A stretch of 64,000 bases of DNA from NCBI RefSeq assembly GCF_900103665.1, contig NZ_FNGY01000003.1, positions 1 to 64,000 of the forward strand, written 5' to 3'. Under the pieces are notes generated by a model. The model saw nothing but the letters and a program-made list of their open reading frames with translations, had not been told where the DNA came from and did not search any database. Origin of the DNA: Pedobacter steynii. GTDB lineage: Bacteria > Bacteroidota > Bacteroidia > Sphingobacteriales > Sphingobacteriaceae. Positions 50,813-59,856 of the stretch are shown one piece after another (within the stretch, counting starts at the first letter, position 1; every line of letters begins with the position of its first letter). The position numbers were made by a program, and so were the translations under genes.

Positions 50813-51436
50813 CTATTCTTTTATTTCATTCGTGGAGAAGCTATTCCCGTTTAAGCGGTACTGCAGCATTTTTATTGCTCCGGCTTTAATGGTGGTATCT
50901 TTAGGATTTACCATCGGGAAAGAACGGAATAAATCGCCATTTTTAATGATGAATTTATCTCCACCCTGATACGCCTTTTTCATCGAACTGCTTAAAGGAG
51001 GAAAACTGATCTTTCTGAATTCGCCACCTGCATATTCGTAAACATTGAGGTCCAGTACATTTTTCTTACTGAGCAATTCAATATAGAGTTCCGGATTGCC
51101 ATCATTGTCGAGATCCATATTCCAGGCATCGGTAATGACACCTTTACGTTCATTGGAAAAGGACTTGTAGTTATTTCTAAGGGTATCTGATAATAAAATC
51201 AGGTATCCGCCTACACTATCCACTCCCTTACCCCAGCTCACCACTTCAAAGTTAATCCCCGGACGAATGGCAATGTCCTTATAAAAAGGAAACTGGCCCG
51301 CAGGCTTTTTAACATCAGGTTGAGCGGATTTGTTAGCGGCCATCTTTTCGGAAGCGCTGTCTCCGCAGGAAGCGAATAAAAGCAGCCCTGCAAACAGCAG
51401 GGGCAGCTTCATGAAATATTTACCCAGGTTCATCAT
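50813..51436 (-). CDS. Lipoprotein of unknown function
   Basis: 207 residues with a type II signal ending in a lipobox (LLFASC, Cys at about residue 24). The mature part has DLDNDGNPELYIEL, an Asp/Asn-rich FG-GAP-like calcium-loop motif, in a beta-rich domain. A second ATG at 51433 is possible. It follows the GH20 gene by 20 bases on the same strand, so it may be cotranscribed. Function unknown. Confidence 0.65.
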   Translation of the reverse strand: MMNLGKYFMKLPLLFAGLLLFASCGDSASEKMAANKSAQPDVKKPAGQFPFYKDIAIRPGINFEVVSWGKGVDSVGGYLILLSDTLRNNYKSFSNERKGVITDAWNMDLDNDGNPELYIELLSKKNVLDLNVYEYAGGEFRKISFPPLSSSMKKAYQGGDKFIIKNGDLFRSFPMVNPKDTTIKAGAIKMLQYRLNGNSFSTNEIKE

Positions 51437-51456
51437 CTATTTTTTTTAACGAACAA

Positions 51457-53358
51457 TTATTTAACTTTTACATCCGCAGCACCATTGTTTAAAATGGTTT
51501 CTGTTACCACGCTTTGTTTACCTGCGGGTGTAATCACCAGGGTTTTCAAAACGCGCTTTTCTCCCTTAGGAACGATCACTTTCACACCATTAGTATACAA
51601 GTTACCATTAACTGAAGGACGGGTAAGGTCTAATGTATAATAAATTTTCGAGCCTAGTACCGGAGCTTTAAGTTCAATATTGAAGTTTTCTCCATTCATC
51701 ACCTTTTCATTTAAGCCAAGTGGTGTAGGTACCCAGTAATTAGTCTCTGTTTGATCTAATTTTGCCAGGTGCAACGGAAGGCGCTCTTCAGAGAAGTTCT
51801 TCAGGTCTTTACGCTCTGGTTGGCTCCAGGCAATTTCTGCTAAAGAGAACACCCTTGGAATGATCATATATTCGACTTTTACAGGCGTTTGGATATATTC
51901 TGTCCAAAGGTTTGCCTGAACACCGATTACATATTTCTGCTGATCAGCATTCAGTTCTTTAGGCATTGGATCATAAGCATAAGCGCTGGTATAAGGAGCA
52001 AAACCACCGATATTAGTAGGCTCATCAGCAGAATTGCTTTGCTTATGGTCAAAATATAGACCACCTGCATTAGGCGTCATGATCACATCATGGCTTTGTT
52101 TTGCCGCAGCAATTCCACCGTCAGTACCTCTCCATGACATGACAGTTGCATTAGGTGCCAATCCACCCTCCAGGATTTCATCCCATCCTATTACAGAACG
52201 GCCCCTTTTATTGACATGTTTTTCAATTCTCTGGATGAAATAGCTCTGTAGTCCGTGCTCATCTTTAAGGTTTAATTTTTTAATCAGCTTCTGACAAAAT
52301 TCACTTTGTTTCCAATATTCTTTAGGACATTCATCGCCACCGATATGGATGTATTTGGAAGGGAACAATGCGATCACTTCATCCAATACATTTTCCAGGA
52401 ATTTAAAGGTATTGTCATTAGGTACGAACACATCATCAAATACGCCAAATTGCTGTTGTACCTGCTTGCCTTTTCTGCTTCCCGACCATGGCGTTTTCGC
52501 ATCTACAAAAGTATCTCTTTCCGGAAAACAGCTCAATTCAGGATAAGCGGCAATTGCTGCTGAAGCGTGTCCCGGAAGTTCAATTTCAGGAACCACATTG
52601 ATAAACCTTGCTGCTGCGTAAGCCAATACCTCTTTTACCTCATTCTGCGTATAAAAACCTTTATATTCTTTATTGTCTGTTCCTACACCCGGGTGGTGTC
52701 CGATAATTGTTCCATTTCTGCTGCCCCCAACTGAAGTCAGCTTTGGATATTTTTTAATTTCTATTCTCCATCCCTGATCATCTGTTAAGTGCCAGTGAAA
52801 GTTATTCAGTTTATACTGAGACATCACATCGATGTATTTTTTCACCAAAGAAACCGGGAAGAAATGACGGGATACATCCAGGTGCATTCCTCTGTATTTA
52901 AAACGGGGATAGTCATTGATTTCCGCTGCCGGAATCAAAATCTCGTTATTTTGTCTTTCCGGCATCAGCTGCGTCATGGATTGTACTGCGTAGAATAACC
53001 CTGCTTCCTGACCAATAATCGTAATCTTTTTATCGGTGATGTTGATTTTATAACCTTCAGCAGGCAATTGACCTGCACCTTCTGAGGTCAGGATGATGGC
53101 CTTTTCGTTTGCACTCTCAGATTTCGCCTCTCTCAGGGCGAAACCTCCTTTTGTGGTGACAAAAGCATTTAGCAAATCTGCCATCCTTGAATTTTTAGGC
53201 TCATTGGATATTAAAACGACTGTTTTATCCAGTTTAAAGGTTCCGCTGTTCTTCTTAACGGACACTGGCGCAGGAATGATACCCATGTTCGGATCTTGCT
53301 GTGCTGATGCTTCTACTGCGAGAAATGCCAGCAGAACAATAGTAAATAGTTTTTTCAT
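51457..53358 (-). CDS. Beta-N-acetylhexosaminidase, GH20
   Basis: 633 residues: signal peptide to ASAQ (20), GH20b N-terminal domain (25-150), catalytic barrel from RFKYRGMHLDVSRHFF on, with D342-E343 in HIGGDECPKEYW as the substrate-assisted catalytic pair, and a C-terminal beta domain (about 540-633). It removes terminal GlcNAc or GalNAc from glycans or chitooligosaccharides in the periplasm or outside. Confidence 0.95.
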   Translation of the reverse strand: MKKLFTIVLLAFLAVEASAQQDPNMGIIPAPVSVKKNSGTFKLDKTVVLISNEPKNSRMADLLNAFVTTKGGFALREAKSESANEKAIILTSEGAGQLPAEGYKINITDKKITIIGQEAGLFYAVQSMTQLMPERQNNEILIPAAEINDYPRFKYRGMHLDVSRHFFPVSLVKKYIDVMSQYKLNNFHWHLTDDQGWRIEIKKYPKLTSVGGSRNGTIIGHHPGVGTDNKEYKGFYTQNEVKEVLAYAAARFINVVPEIELPGHASAAIAAYPELSCFPERDTFVDAKTPWSGSRKGKQVQQQFGVFDDVFVPNDNTFKFLENVLDEVIALFPSKYIHIGGDECPKEYWKQSEFCQKLIKKLNLKDEHGLQSYFIQRIEKHVNKRGRSVIGWDEILEGGLAPNATVMSWRGTDGGIAAAKQSHDVIMTPNAGGLYFDHKQSNSADEPTNIGGFAPYTSAYAYDPMPKELNADQQKYVIGVQANLWTEYIQTPVKVEYMIIPRVFSLAEIAWSQPERKDLKNFSEERLPLHLAKLDQTETNYWVPTPLGLNEKVMNGENFNIELKAPVLGSKIYYTLDLTRPSVNGNLYTNGVKVIVPKGEKRVLKTLVITPAGKQSVVTETILNNGAADVKVK

Positions 53359-53510
53359 TTGTGTGTTTTGTGTTTAATGCTTTGTTTTAATCTCCTGGAA
53401 CTTCTTCAGCCTGGTGAACAGCCGGTCATTCCCAAAAGTTGAGTTCAATAATCTGCTTTGAATTAATGCACAAGATAAAAAAAATCCTTTAAAATAAGGT
53501 TTAAGAAAGG

Positions 53511-54035
53511 TTATAACTTAAAACCTATTGACTTCCTGGGTTCTTCTTCCTTTTCCATAAACTGACTCAGGTAACTAAACAAAAGTTCTATTTTATCATC
53601 CTGTTTGCCCATTCGTTTTTCTACCTGATCTACCAGCAACGCCACATCTTTATGTAACAATAAGGTCTCCCTGAGTTTTACGAAAATTTCTATGATACGG
53701 ATACTCATCTGTAAAGCCCTTTCGCTTTTCAGGACATTGGATAACATTAAGACCCCATGTTCGGTAAAAACATAGGGAAAAGCGCCTCCAAGGGCCTGTT
53801 TGGATGGTATCGCATTTTGCGATACCATGTTATTGACCTCTTCTTCTGTCAGCTGAAACATGAAATTCTCAGGAAACCTGTCCTTATTTCGTTTAACCTG
53901 TTCCCGCAACCTGATCGGTTTAACGTCATACAATTCTGCCAGATCTCTATCCAGCATTACTTTTTGGTTTCTGAGGAAGTAAATCTTACTCAGGACAACC
54001 TCATCCGGTACGACAACATTCTTTAATGGACTCAT
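53511..54035 (-). CDS. ORF6N domain protein
   Basis: 174 residues. Residues 10-100 are the ORF6N domain (KIYFLRNQKVMLDRDLAELYDV, LREQVKRNKDRFPENFMFQLT and FPYVFTEHGVLMLS), a DNA-binding module first known from phages and common on Bacteroidota chromosomes. The C-terminus is a coiled coil (VALLVDQVEKRMGKQDDKIE). No other phage gene is nearby. Confidence 0.88.
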   Translation of the reverse strand: MSPLKNVVVPDEVVLSKIYFLRNQKVMLDRDLAELYDVKPIRLREQVKRNKDRFPENFMFQLTEEEVNNMVSQNAIPSKQALGGAFPYVFTEHGVLMLSNVLKSERALQMSIRIIEIFVKLRETLLLHKDVALLVDQVEKRMGKQDDKIELLFSYLSQFMEKEEEPRKSIGFKL

Positions 54036-54080
54036 AGGTCTAATATATCCGAATCTGACTACCGATGGTTATTTTACCGC

Positions 54081-54110
54081 AAAAAAAACGGGCTCCTTAT
54101 GGAGCCCGCC
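54081..54110 (-). terminator. Terminator of trxB
   Basis: On the minus strand CGGGCTCC and GGAGCCCG form a perfect 8-base stem with a 4-base loop, followed by eight T. Confidence 0.9.
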
Positions 54111-54147
54111 TTCTTGACATTATGATGTCATGGTATCTTGATATCTA

Positions 54148-55110
54148 TTAAGATAAAGCTTTAACTTCGTGTTCTTTAGCAGCCAGGTAACGTTCTGCAT
54201 CCAATGCAGCCATACATCCTGATCCTGCAGCAGTTACTGCCTGACGATAGTAATGATCCTGAACATCACCAGCAGCGAAAACGCCTTCTACATTTGTTTT
54301 TGTAGAACCTGGAATGGTTTGCAGGTAACCTGTTTCATCCATATCCAACCATCCTTTAAAGATGTCTGTATTTGGTTTATGACCAATCGCAACGAAGAAA
54401 CCTTCTACCGGAATTTCTGATTCCACACCAGTCTGGTTGTTCAACACTTTCACTGCAGTTACATTTTTACCATTACCAATGATTTCCTGAGTTTCCGTAT
54501 GGTATACCACTTCGATATTAGGGGTATTCAACACACGGTGAACCATTGCTTTTGAAGCTCTGAATTCATCTCTTCTCACCAACATGTATACTTTTTTACA
54601 AAGTTTAGCCAGGTAAGTTGCTTCTTCAGCAGCCGTATCACCAGCACCAACAATTGCGACATCCTGTCCTTTAAAGAAGAAGCCATCACATACAGCACAT
54701 GCAGAAACACCAAATCCATTGTATTTTTGCTCCGAAGGTAAACCTAACCATTTTGCAGTAGCACCGGTAGATATGATTACCGTATCTGCAGTAATAGTTT
54801 TAATGTCGTCCACCACCACTTTATGCGGCATAGCAGAAAAGTCTACAGCACTCACATAACCAAAGCGGATATCCGTTCCAAAGCGTTCTGCCTGCTTACG
54901 GAAGTCTTCCATCATTTCCGGCCCCATAACTCCACCCGGATATCCCGGAAAATTATCAACATCGGTGGTTTGTGTCAATTGTCCACCCGGCTCCATACCG
55001 GTGTACATTACTGGTTTCAGGTCTGCGCGGGCCGCATAAATTGCTGCAGTATATCCTGCCGGTCCTGAACCTATAATTAAACATTGAACGTGTTCTATTT
55101 CTTCTGACAT
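54148..55110 (-). CDS. trxB: Thioredoxin-disulfide reductase
   Basis: 320 residues. FAD motif IIGSGPAGYTAAIYAAR, redox pair C138-A-V-C141 in SACAVCDGF, NADPH motif GAGDTAAEEA and C-terminal FAD motif GVFAAGDVQD. It reduces thioredoxin with NADPH. Monocistronic, with a well-formed promoter. Confidence 0.97.
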   Translation of the reverse strand: MSEEIEHVQCLIIGSGPAGYTAAIYAARADLKPVMYTGMEPGGQLTQTTDVDNFPGYPGGVMGPEMMEDFRKQAERFGTDIRFGYVSAVDFSAMPHKVVVDDIKTITADTVIISTGATAKWLGLPSEQKYNGFGVSACAVCDGFFFKGQDVAIVGAGDTAAEEATYLAKLCKKVYMLVRRDEFRASKAMVHRVLNTPNIEVVYHTETQEIIGNGKNVTAVKVLNNQTGVESEIPVEGFFVAIGHKPNTDIFKGWLDMDETGYLQTIPGSTKTNVEGVFAAGDVQDHYYRQAVTAAGSGCMAALDAERYLAAKEHEVKALS

Positions 55111-55135
55111 ATTATTTATTCTTTCTATTATGATA

Positions 55136-55166
55136 CAAAATTACACTTTTATCCCGCTTAGAACAA
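55136..55166 (-). promoter_or_regulatory. trxB promoter
   Basis: On the minus strand TTG (55166-55164), exactly 20 bases, then TAATTTTG (55143-55136), a full match to the Bacteroidota consensus. Transcription would begin near 55129, about 19 bases before the ATG. Confidence 0.75.
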
Positions 55167-55240
55167 GTGACAAAATGCAACAAGGCCGCATTATGATTAA
55201 TGGATTATAAATCAGTGCTTTTATTCTCTTCTTCAGCAGA

Positions 55241-56869
55241 TCAGGTTTGGATAATCCCTACATTAAAGGCCTTTTTTATCGGCGATTGATTGGCTGCTTC
55301 TATCCCCATAGAAATCACTTTCCGCGTTTCCTTAGGATCGATGATGCCATCCACCCATAGCCTTGATGCCGCATAATAAGGTGTCGTCTGACTGTTATAG
55401 CGATCGGTAATCTCCTTCAGCAGTTCCGCTTCTTTTTCCGGGGTAATGGTCTCCCCTTTTGATTTTAACGAAGCTTCCTGAATTTGCAGCAACACTTTTG
55501 CGGCCTGCGATCCACCCATTACCGCAATCTTTGCACTTGGCCAGGCATAGATCAATCTCGGATCATAAGCTTTACCGCACATCGCATAGTTTCCTGCACC
55601 ATAAGAATTTCCCAGAACGATGGTAAATTTAGGCACTACAGAGTTCGCCACTGCGTTCACCATTTTCGCCCCATCTTTAATGATTCCTCCCTGTTCAGAC
55701 CTGCTGCCCACCATAAATCCCGTCACATCCTGTAAGAATACCAAAGGGATTTTCTTTTGATTACAGTTCATAATGAAACGGGCAGCTTTATCTGCGCTAT
55801 CTGAATAGATAACCCCACCAAATTGCATTTCTCCTTTTTTGGACTTCACAACTTTGCGCTGATTGGCCACTATACCAACCGCCCAACCATCAACCCGGCC
55901 TAAGCCACAGATGATGCTTTGGCCATATAACTTCTTGTACTCTTCAAATTCGGAATTGTCTACCAGGCGGTGGATAATGTCCAGCATGTCGTAAGGTTTC
56001 TCTCTGTTTTCAGGCAGGATGCCATAAATTTCTTCCGGATCAAGCTTAGGCATTGCAGGTTTAACCCTGTCGAAGCCTGCAGATTCCGGAGCGCCTAACA
56101 TGCTCATGATGTTACGGATACTGTCCAGACAAGCCTGGTCATTGGGATGTTTATAATCGGTGACCCCTGAAATTTCACAATGTGTGGTTGCTCCACCAAG
56201 AGATTCATTGTCGATGTCTTCGCCGATGGCCGATTTCACCAGGTAAGAACCTGCAAGGAATACAGAGCCTGTACCATCTACGATCATGGCTTCATCGCTC
56301 ATAATCGGAAGATAAGCACCTCCTGCAACGCAAGAACCCATGATGGCAGAAATCTGTACGATTCCATCCGCAGACATGAGTGCATTATTGCGGAACATTC
56401 GCCCGAAGTGTTCTTTATCCGGAAAGATCTCATCCTGCATTGGCAGGTAAACCCCTGCACTATCCACCAGGTAGATCACCGGCAAACGGTTCTCCATTGC
56501 GATTTCCTGTGCCCTGAGGTTCTTTTTTGCCGTCATAGGAAACCATGCGCCGGCTTTCACCGTTGCATCGTTTGCAACGATCATGCATTGCCTGCCGGAA
56601 ACATAGCCAATTCCACAAACAACGCCTGCAGAAGGGCACCCCCCCTGTTCGGCATACATCCCTTCAGCGGCCAATGCGCCCACTTCCAGAAATTCACTTT
56701 CTTTATCAATTAAATAGGCAATACGCTCACGCGCCAATAGCTTTCCTTTTTCCTTTTGCTTTGCAGCACTCTTCTCTCCCCCACCCTGATATATCTTTTT
56801 AAGTCTTGTCTTTAATTCGTAAACGGATTGTTTGTTCAAGTCTTCGTTTTTGTTGAACTCTATATTCAT
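55241..56869 (-). CDS. Acyl-CoA carboxylase, carboxyltransferase (beta) subunit
   Basis: 542 residues of two crotonase-like halves. The N-half has VYELKTRLKKIYQGGGEKS and GGAYLPIMSDEAMIV-type oxyanion glycines; the C-half has DVTGFMVGSRSEQGGII and GNSYGAGNYAMCGKAY. The sequence is nearest, by memory, to methylcrotonyl-CoA or propionyl-CoA carboxylase beta subunits. It moves carboxyl from biotin to the acyl-CoA. The biotin/alpha subunit gene is not in the window. Confidence 0.9.
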   Translation of the reverse strand: MNIEFNKNEDLNKQSVYELKTRLKKIYQGGGEKSAAKQKEKGKLLARERIAYLIDKESEFLEVGALAAEGMYAEQGGCPSAGVVCGIGYVSGRQCMIVANDATVKAGAWFPMTAKKNLRAQEIAMENRLPVIYLVDSAGVYLPMQDEIFPDKEHFGRMFRNNALMSADGIVQISAIMGSCVAGGAYLPIMSDEAMIVDGTGSVFLAGSYLVKSAIGEDIDNESLGGATTHCEISGVTDYKHPNDQACLDSIRNIMSMLGAPESAGFDRVKPAMPKLDPEEIYGILPENREKPYDMLDIIHRLVDNSEFEEYKKLYGQSIICGLGRVDGWAVGIVANQRKVVKSKKGEMQFGGVIYSDSADKAARFIMNCNQKKIPLVFLQDVTGFMVGSRSEQGGIIKDGAKMVNAVANSVVPKFTIVLGNSYGAGNYAMCGKAYDPRLIYAWPSAKIAVMGGSQAAKVLLQIQEASLKSKGETITPEKEAELLKEITDRYNSQTTPYYAASRLWVDGIIDPKETRKVISMGIEAANQSPIKKAFNVGIIQT

Positions 56870-57047
56870 TGGGGCAAGTTAAATCTATTTTCCATTGAAA
56901 CAAAAGTCCGTTTCGGGCTTTGGTACAAAGCTTTCATTTGTTTTGCATTCCGTTATAAATTTGTTGCAAATATTTATCTTCAGCCACAAAAAAGACGATC
57001 TTGCCCAAAGAACCTGGAGCCCATATCCGGCGACCAGCCTTTTCATC

Positions 57048-57314
57048 CTAAAGGGGATCTTCTTCCGGAAGCTCTTTTATAACCGGAAGTTCCGGATGAT
57101 ACAGGTCCCTGAATTCTTCCAGAAATTCCTTTAAATCGCTATAGCACATCAGGACCCTTAACCTTTCATCCCGGTCCACTTTAATAGATACCTGAAGTGC
57201 CCAGCCCCTGTAAAGTACATACAACACGTCTATAATTTCATCAAAGGAGTATTCCTTAAAAAACGACTGGATCAACAGGCGAAGTCTTTGCTGTTTATCA
57301 TTTTCCATATACAT
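57048..57314 (-). CDS. Small protein of unknown function
   Basis: 88 residues, acidic and mostly helical (QQRLRLLIQSFFKEYSFDEII), ending ELPEEDPL. A second ATG at 57308 is possible. It begins 2 bases after the upstream secreted small protein, so the two are probably translated together. No family recognised. Confidence 0.55.
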   Translation of the reverse strand: MYMENDKQQRLRLLIQSFFKEYSFDEIIDVLYVLYRGWALQVSIKVDRDERLRVLMCYSDLKEFLEEFRDLYHPELPVIKELPEEDPL

Positions 57315-57316
57315 TT

Positions 57317-57535
57317 TTATTTCTCCTTTCTTTTTGAAAGCTCAAAACGACATTCTTCCACATTCAATCTAAGAAGGAAGCATTTCCCATTTTCAGGTGT
57401 CCAAGGCATATCCCTGTTCATCCTGAAGCACTGCCGCACCTGTACCGGCCTGTTCCAAATAGAAGTAATATACATCGCATTTGCGGAAATGTTAAGACAC
57501 AACAAAGCCGTACTTAACAACAACAATTTTTTCAT
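57317..57535 (-). CDS. Small secreted protein of unknown function
   Basis: 72 residues with a good signal peptide (KKLLLLSTALLCLNISANA), then about 52 residues with three Cys and a basic end (FELSKRKEK). No family recognised. It is the first gene of a two-gene unit and faces the divergent DUF389 gene across a region with a 12-base palindrome. Confidence 0.55.
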   Translation of the reverse strand: MKKLLLLSTALLCLNISANAMYITSIWNRPVQVRQCFRMNRDMPWTPENGKCFLLRLNVEECRFELSKRKEK

Positions 57536-57563
57536 ATTGAAATTTATTTAAGTTCTGGTAAGC

Positions 57564-57638
57564 TAAAATTTTAGTATATGAGATGTATCCCCCGATACCC
57601 CCTATACTATCGAATCTATATATTTTAGTATATTGAGT
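57564..57638. promoter_or_regulatory. Repeat-rich divergent promoter region
   Basis: CTAAAATTTTAG (57564-57575) is a perfect palindrome. ATTTTAGTATATGAG (57569-57583) returns as ATTTTAGTATATTGAG (57623-57638). Between them two C5 tracts with flanking TAT (about 57587-57605) resemble half-sites of the palindromes at 47120-47175. The repeats suggest operators for one or both divergent units. Confidence 0.45.
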
Positions 57639-57697
57639 GGTTACATTTACGCAATTATTTTAGGATCGATAATTGCCTTCTAATTGAAAACCTCCAA

Positions 57698-59023
57698 ATG
57701 AACGACATCTATACTTCCATAAAAAATTTTATATCCTACCGGTTCAATCTGCATGAAGACAGTGAGGAACAGGCGGAAACCGTAGAATCCATTAAGAAGA
57801 ATGTGGAATTCAGGGGAGCAAATTTATGGACTTTAATCTTCGCCATTTTTGTAGCCTGTATAGGACTGAATGTAAATTCTACCGCTGTAATTATCGGCGC
57901 GATGCTAATTTCTCCGCTAATGGGCCCAATTATGGGGATAGGCTTGGGGATAGGCACCAATGATTTTGAACTGGTAAAAAAAGGACTGAGAAATTTAACC
58001 ATAGCCACCATCATCAGCATCATCGCTTCCTCCTTGTATTTTACCTTAACCCCATTACATGAAGCACAGTCGGAATTACTGGCAAGAACCTCTCCTTCCT
58101 TATGGGATGTCTTTATCGCAGCTTTAGGCGGACTTGCAGGAATCGTGGCAGCCACAAGAAAGGAAAAGAGCAATGTAATTCCCGGAGTAGCGATTGCCAC
58201 CGCTTTGATGCCTCCATTATGTACAGCCGGTTTCGGGATCGCCACAGGCAACCTTTACTTTTTCCTCGGTGCCATTTATCTTTATTTTATCAATAGTGTT
58301 TTCATTTGCGTAGCAACCTTTCTGATCGTCCGTTACCTTAAATTTCATAAGAAAGATTTTGGCGACAAAGCCTATGAGAAAAAAGTAAGCCGTTACATCC
58401 TCATGATTGTACTCATTACTGCAGCACCAAGTGTGTATCTCGCCTACCGCATCGTCGACAAAAGCATATTTGAGAACAATGCTGCCAAATTTGTGCACCA
58501 GGAGCTCAATTATAAAGACACACAGGTCATTTCTAAAAGTTTCAAATACAATAGAAAAGGAAGCGAAATTGATTTATTGTTACTCGGAAAAGAACTTTCT
58601 GCGGGCCAGCTCGATTCCCTGAATAACCAGCTAAAAGGCTATCAGCTGAAAGGAACAAAACTCATCATCAGACAAGGGTTGAATGCCAAGAATGAAATCG
58701 ACCTTTCTCAAATCAAGGCCAGCATTCTGGAAGATGTTTTCAAAAGCAATGCAGAAACCGCGGTTAAACCCAATACAGGTTCTGCCGCACTGGACTTGCC
58801 CTTGCCTGACCTCAGATCAGAACTAAAAGTGCTCTATCCCGACCTGAAGGCTTACAGCATCTCCAATACCGTATTTAACCGCACCGATTCCAACCGCGCC
58901 GACACCATGACTATGGTCGTTGCCACATTTGCAAAACCGGTACCTGCTGCCGATCAAAACAGGCTCAGGTTATGGCTAAAAAACCGGGTAAAAGCAGATT
59001 CCCTGAAATTAATTATCCAATAG
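57698..59023 (+). CDS. DUF389 family membrane protein
   Basis: 441 residues. Residues 35-240 hold about six membrane spans of the DUF389 domain (IFVACIGLNVNSTAVIIGAM, LISPLMGPIMGIGLG, GVAIATALMPPLCTAGFG). The rest, after about 250, is a soluble domain outside the membrane. The family is widespread and uncharacterised; TIGR00341 proteins belong to it. The gene overlaps the next, convergent gene by 11 bases. Confidence 0.87.
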   Translation: MNDIYTSIKNFISYRFNLHEDSEEQAETVESIKKNVEFRGANLWTLIFAIFVACIGLNVNSTAVIIGAMLISPLMGPIMGIGLGIGTNDFELVKKGLRNLTIATIISIIASSLYFTLTPLHEAQSELLARTSPSLWDVFIAALGGLAGIVAATRKEKSNVIPGVAIATALMPPLCTAGFGIATGNLYFFLGAIYLYFINSVFICVATFLIVRYLKFHKKDFGDKAYEKKVSRYILMIVLITAAPSVYLAYRIVDKSIFENNAAKFVHQELNYKDTQVISKSFKYNRKGSEIDLLLLGKELSAGQLDSLNNQLKGYQLKGTKLIIRQGLNAKNEIDLSQIKASILEDVFKSNAETAVKPNTGSAALDLPLPDLRSELKVLYPDLKAYSISNTVFNRTDSNRADTMTMVVATFAKPVPAADQNRLRLWLKNRVKADSLKLIIQ

Positions 59024-59732
59024 GCTTTTGTTCAGCGGGCAACAAATCGATATACCAGTAACCGGCAGGTTTTTCTTCTGTATCTACCGGAGATGGGAAA
59101 GTCTTGTACACCTTTTCCCCCAGGGTAAAATGAACCGGTGATTTAAATATTGGTCCATCAAAAACGAAAGTATGAAATTCACCATTCTCTCCACAAGGAT
59201 CAATTCCCGGGGGAAGGTCGTCCATAAAGCGTTCATCGATCACCCTTCCACAAAATGCTTCCAGCCCTTCTTTTGCACAGACGATCACCGTTTTATAACC
59301 CAGACTTAAAAACTCCCGGATGATGGCCCTGGTATCCTGTTTCCATAAAGGGAATACTGCCTTCAGTCCGATTTCCTCCAGCTTGTTTTCCCGGTATTTC
59401 TTTAAATCTTCCAGAAAAATATCTCCGAAAATAGAATGTGTTATTCCTTCCTGCTGTAATCCTGTTAAATGACGGTGCATACTTTCTTCGTAGTCTTCCA
59501 TTTTTGGAGATTCCGGTAAGCGGATCTGGTACAATGGAAGTCCAACGCTTGCGGCCTGCGTAAGGAGCAGTTCTTCCCTGACCCCATGCATACTGACCCG
59601 GTTAAAAGCCTCATTTACGGTGGTCAGCAAATACCTGACTTCAAAATCATCATCTGCTAAAATATGGTGCAGGGCGAGGCAACTATCTTTACCCCCGCTC
59701 CAGTTGAAAAGGCTGATCTTTTTACTCATCAT
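59013..59732 (-). CDS. Dph6-like adenine nucleotide alpha hydrolase (ATP-pyrophosphatase)
   Basis: 239 residues. ISLFNWSGGKDSCLAL is the PP-loop (SGGKDS) of the ATP-pyrophosphatase fold, and DPCGENGEFHTFVFDGPIF is the signature of the diphthine-ammonia-ligase-related group. Bacteria lack diphthamide, so the bacterial members adenylate another substrate, unknown here. A second ATG lies at 59729. Confidence 0.85.
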   Translation of the reverse strand: MMSKKISLFNWSGGKDSCLALHHILADDDFEVRYLLTTVNEAFNRVSMHGVREELLLTQAASVGLPLYQIRLPESPKMEDYEESMHRHLTGLQQEGITHSIFGDIFLEDLKKYRENKLEEIGLKAVFPLWKQDTRAIIREFLSLGYKTVIVCAKEGLEAFCGRVIDERFMDDLPPGIDPCGENGEFHTFVFDGPIFKSPVHFTLGEKVYKTFPSPVDTEEKPAGYWYIDLLPAEQKPIG

Positions 59733-59750
59733 GGTACAATATTACAAGAA

Positions 59751-59800
59751 CTTTTCTGAGTTATCACAAGATCTTTCCTGAGTTATCGCAAGATCTTTTC
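59751..59800. repeat. 22-base tandem repeat in a divergent promoter region
   Basis: CTTTTCTGAGTTATCACAAGAT-type units at 59751-59772 and 59773-59794 differ at two positions and are followed by a partial third (CTTTTC). A 22-base period is about two helical turns, as in operator arrays. They lie between the Dph6-like and the next secreted gene. Confidence 0.7.
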
Positions 59801-59856
59801 AACGTTCCGAACAGGAGGAAACACTATTTCGGCATGATTATCGTTCTTTTAAACGT

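Noticed and set aside
53511..54035. Prophage remnant around the ORF6N gene
   Set aside because: No integrase, structural or att-like sequences flank it; single ORF6N genes are common on Bacteroidota chromosomes.
59751..59800. TTATCnCAA cores as DnaA boxes and a replication origin
   Set aside because: They do not match TTATNCACA, only two copies occur, and no dnaA or gidA genes are close.
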